Below, piece by piece: positions 21,575 through 23,167 of a stretch of DNA of 23,167 nucleotides (position 1 is its first letter; each line of letters opens with the position of its first letter). Origin of the DNA: Elioraea sp051860475 (GTDB taxonomy: Bacteria; Pseudomonadota; Alphaproteobacteria; Acetobacterales; Acetobacteraceae); assembly GCF_051860475.1 (NCBI RefSeq), contig NZ_JBHYDW010000066.1:1-23167 (forward strand), given 5' to 3'. The translations under genes and the position numbers were made by a program. The notes below the pieces were generated by a model that saw only the letters and a program-made list of their open reading frames with translations, ran no database searches and was not told the DNA's origin.

Positions 21575-21606
21575 TGTAGGACAAGCCGGCTGACTTGACT
21601 GCAAGC

Positions 21607-21622
21607 CAAACGCCGACGTTTG
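21607..21622. promoter_or_regulatory. Second palindrome on the dctP side of the divergent control region
   Basis: CAAACG-CCGA-CGTTTG: perfect 6-bp arms around a 4-base centre whose inner two bases also pair, so 7 of 8 base pairs match. It lies 48-63 bp upstream of the dctP start, where a promoter or operator for the TRAP operon would be expected. Its sequence differs from the marR-side palindrome, so it may bind another regulator. Confidence 0.5.
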
Positions 21623-21731
21623 ATCCAGAAACCACAGCGCTGCGCCGCTTACAAGAACTTGCGCGCCCCACAGCACCGTGAGGGGGTACCGTCACAACCC
21701 ATGCGGGCACACCGCGGGTCCGAGGTTTCCT

Positions 21732-21760
21732 TTGACACGCCGCGGGCGCAGAGGGATCAT
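21732..21760 (+). promoter_or_regulatory. Predicted sigma-70-type promoter of marR-fpr
   Basis: A perfect -35 box TTGACA (21732-21737), a 17-bp spacer, and a -10 of GATCAT (21755-21760, four of six consensus bases). Transcription would begin near 21767, giving a short leader of about 24 nt before the TTG start. The -10 lies within the 22-bp palindrome. Confidence 0.55.
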
Positions 21761-21776
21761 TTGTATACGAACGATC
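21755..21776. promoter_or_regulatory. 22-bp palindromic operator candidate overlapping the marR promoter
   Basis: Symmetric arms GATC at both ends, a central GTATAC, and TT/AA between. 9 of 11 base-pair positions are self-complementary (mismatches at 21759/21772 and 21762/21769). It covers the predicted -10 and start site, immediately before the Shine-Dalgarno AGGAGG. A dimeric wHTH protein such as the MarR encoded just downstream is the obvious candidate, giving autorepression and possibly control of the divergent TRAP operon. The GTATAC core also resembles GntR-family sites. Confidence 0.7.
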
Positions 21777-21777
21777 C

Positions 21778-21783
21778 AGGAGG
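21778..21783 (+). promoter_or_regulatory. Ribosome binding site for a TTG start
   Basis: Perfect AGGAGG with a 7-nt spacer to TTG at 21791. The upstream in-frame ATG codons would make the protein begin within the promoter and operator, so TTG is preferred. Confidence 0.75.
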
Positions 21784-21790
21784 ACTGCCC

Positions 21791-22252
21791 TTGGTCCTGA
21801 AGGACCTTTCCCGCGTGGTCCACACCGATCCGTCAACGTATGCACTGGAAGATCAGGTGGGCCATCTCCTCCGACGGGCCCACCAGCGCCACGCTTCGAT
21901 CTTCCAGGACGGGATCGGCCAGGCCGCGTTGACGCCGATGCAGTGGGCAGCACTGGTCACGCTGGTCCGCGACGGCCAGGCGAGCCAGAATCAGCTCGGC
22001 CGGTTGACGGCGATGGACCCCGCCACCGTTCAGGGTGTGGTACGCCGGCTGCGTGCGCGCGGGCTGATCACGCGCGCGCCGGACCCGTCCGACCGGCGAG
22101 CAAGCCTGCTGACGCCGACCCCTGCGGGCGTCGCCCTCGTTGAGGCCACGCTGCCTGCCGCCGTCGCGATCAGCGACGCGACGCTCGCCCCCCTGAGTCC
22201 CGCGGATCGACACATCTTCCTCAAGCTCCTGCAACGGATGGCCTTTGCATGA
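21791..22252 (+). CDS. MarR-family transcriptional regulator (TTG start)
   Basis: 153 residues. The winged HTH is at about 46-112: LTPMQWAALVTLVRDGQASQ, NQLGRLTAMDPATVQGVVRR, then the wing with the diagnostic DPSDRRASLL. N- and C-terminal helices form the dimer interface. There is no cysteine anywhere, so it is not an OhrR-type thiol redox sensor; a small-molecule ligand is more likely. The TTG start has AGGAGG 7 nt upstream. The stop overlaps the fpr ATG by four bases (ATGA), so regulator and reductase are made together. It diverges from the TRAP operon. Likely represses its own promoter through the palindrome at 21755-21776. Confidence 0.92.
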   Translation: MVLKDLSRVVHTDPSTYALEDQVGHLLRRAHQRHASIFQDGIGQAALTPMQWAALVTLVRDGQASQNQLGRLTAMDPATVQGVVRRLRARGLITRAPDPSDRRASLLTPTPAGVALVEATLPAAVAISDATLAPLSPADRHIFLKLLQRMAFA

Positions 22253-23055
22253 CCACCGACGTCGCCGCCAGGCCGAAGCCGGTCGGCAATCTGAATGTCG
22301 AGACCGTGCTGGCGGTCCACCACTGGACCGACACGCTGTTCAGCCTCACCACCACGCGCGATCCGGCGTTCCGGTTCGAGAACGGCGAGTTCACCATGAT
22401 CGGCATCCCGGTGAACAACAAGCCGCTGCTGCGCGCCTACTCGATGGTCTCGGCGAACTACGAGGAGCAGCTCGAGTTTCTCTCGATCAAGGTACCCGAC
22501 GGGCCGCTGACCTCGCGACTCCGGTACATCCGGCCGGGCGACGTCCTCTACGTGGGGCGCAAGCCGACGGGCACGCTGGTGGTGAGCTACCTCACGCCCG
22601 GGCGGACGCTGTTCCTGCTCTCGACCGGCACCGGCATCGCGCCGTTCATGAGCATCATCAGGGACCCCGAGACCTATGCGCGGTTCGACCGCGTGGTGCT
22701 GACGCATACCTGCCGCTTCGAGCGCGAGCTCGCCTACCGCGAGTGGATCACGCGCGACCTGCCGCAGCACGAGTTGCTGGGCGAAGAGGTGCGCGCGAAG
22801 CTCGTCTACTACCCGACCGTGACGCGCGAGCCGTTCCACCGCCAGGGGCGGATCACCCAGTTCATCGAGGACGGCACGCTGTTCGCCGATCTGGGACGGG
22901 GTGGGTTCGATCCGGTCGAGGACCGGATCATGATCTGCGGCGGGCCCGACATGCTCGCGGAGTGCCGCCGCGTAGCCGAGCGCGAGGGGTTCGAGGAGGG
23001 CTCGTCCGGTACGCCGGGGACCTATGTGATCGAGAAGGCGTTCGTGGAAAAGTAA
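22249..23055 (+). CDS. fpr: Ferredoxin/flavodoxin--NADP+ reductase
   Basis: 268 residues, usual for bacterial Fpr. An FAD enzyme that moves electrons between NADPH and ferredoxin or flavodoxin, used in redox balance, oxidative-stress response and iron-sulfur or P450 supply. The FAD-binding domain (about 15-110) has the signature R62-A-Y-S65 (RAYSMVS). The NADP domain (about 115-260) has STGTGIAPFMSII (125-137) and the CGGPDML motif near 230. The C-terminus ends IEKAFVEK, the extended tail of the alphaproteobacterial/Azotobacter-type Fpr subclass that follows the aromatic stacking position. It is translationally coupled to the MarR gene and followed by two hairpins. Confidence 0.96.
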   Translation: MTTDVAARPKPVGNLNVETVLAVHHWTDTLFSLTTTRDPAFRFENGEFTMIGIPVNNKPLLRAYSMVSANYEEQLEFLSIKVPDGPLTSRLRYIRPGDVLYVGRKPTGTLVVSYLTPGRTLFLLSTGTGIAPFMSIIRDPETYARFDRVVLTHTCRFERELAYREWITRDLPQHELLGEEVRAKLVYYPTVTREPFHRQGRITQFIEDGTLFADLGRGGFDPVEDRIMICGGPDMLAECRRVAEREGFEEGSSGTPGTYVIEKAFVEK

Positions 23056-23060
23056 CGGCA

Positions 23061-23089
23061 GGGGCGAAGGGCCATTGGCCCTTCCCCCC
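23061..23089 (+). terminator. Terminator-like hairpin after fpr
   Basis: Inner 8-bp perfect stem GAAGGGCC / GGCCCTTC with a 3-nt loop (ATT), extended by GGGG/CCCC across one C/C mismatch. It begins 5 bp after the fpr stop. It is followed by C-rich rather than T-rich sequence, so Rho-independent action is not assured. Confidence 0.55.
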
Positions 23090-23121
23090 GCACCCCCCAT
23101 CCCGGGAGGGCGTCGCTACCC

Positions 23122-23144
23122 GTGGGGCCGGCCCGCGGCCCCAC
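23122..23144. terminator. Second hairpin near the right edge
   Basis: Perfect 8-bp inverted repeat GTGGGGCC / GGCCCCAC with a 7-nt loop. The rest of 23056-23167 holds no recognisable gene. It may belong to a tandem terminator or to the 3' end of a convergent gene beyond the window. Confidence 0.35.
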
Positions 23145-23167
23145 CCACCGGCGGGCCCCCCAGACGG

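Noticed and set aside
20429..21598. 389-codon plus-strand frame opposite dctP
   Set aside because: Antisense shadow of a Tat-exported DctP with clear motifs.
21620..21790. An N-terminally extended MarR starting at ATG 21620
   Set aside because: The extension has no family similarity and would run through the predicted promoter and palindrome; TTG 21791 has a perfect AGGAGG at 7 nt.
1..23167. CRISPR arrays, tRNA/rRNA genes, insertion sequences, toxin-antitoxin or phage genes
   Set aside because: I looked on both strands and saw no direct-repeat arrays, cloverleaf-like segments, transposase or integrase motifs, or islands of different base composition; the window looks like core chromosome.

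Overview
This is a GC-rich window (roughly 70% G+C by eye), gene-dense on both strands. Several starts are GTG or TTG and many stop/start pairs overlap by four bases (ATGA or GTGA). Gene content (Coq7 ubiquinone hydroxylase, DsbB, DctPQM-type TRAP and TAXI proteins, Fpr ferredoxin-NADP reductase, a sodium:solute symporter with a DUF4212 partner) fits a respiratory alphaproteobacterium, most likely Rhodospirillales/Acetobacteraceae; the family is my inference. No tRNA, rRNA, CRISPR array, insertion sequence or phage gene was seen. It reads as ordinary chromosome with small transport, redox and envelope modules.

Left part (1-7512): a large thioester-containing bacterial alpha-2-macroglobulin (minus, cut by the left edge), MscL, and a membrane-anchored TAXI-type binding protein, all on the minus strand; then on the plus strand a VOC-fold protein and a glycine-zipper lipoprotein, closed by a hairpin.

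Middle part (7523-11813): a COG5553-type cupin dioxygenase diverging from a LysR regulator; a coupled dsbB-coq7 pair on the minus strand whose end overlaps the end of lysR; and a plus-strand GST, cupin, DoxX operon joined by GTGA and ATGA overlaps.

Symporter part (11819-17541): a divergent module. On the minus strand an unknown protein is coupled to a CBS-DUF294 nucleotidyltransferase-like protein. On the plus strand lie the DUF4212 small subunit and a 670-residue sodium:solute symporter, then a strong terminator and three small membrane proteins. The symporter has a canonical EF-hand-like calcium loop placed just before its sodium-binding helix.

TRAP/redox part (17548-23167): a minus-strand TRAP operon (Tat-exported DctP, DctQ, DctM, then a hydratase-like protein lacking the usual metal motif) diverges from a TTG-started MarR regulator that is translationally coupled to fpr. 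The shared 231-bp control region holds a near-perfect 22-bp palindrome on the predicted marR -10 element and a second, different palindrome on the TRAP side. A strand-asymmetric hairpin separates dctP from dctQ. dctQ contains a 10-N assembly gap that probably stands for only 4 real bases.

The best leads for something undescribed are the EF-hand symporter with its nucleotidyltransferase-like neighbours, and the MarR-fpr/TRAP control region.
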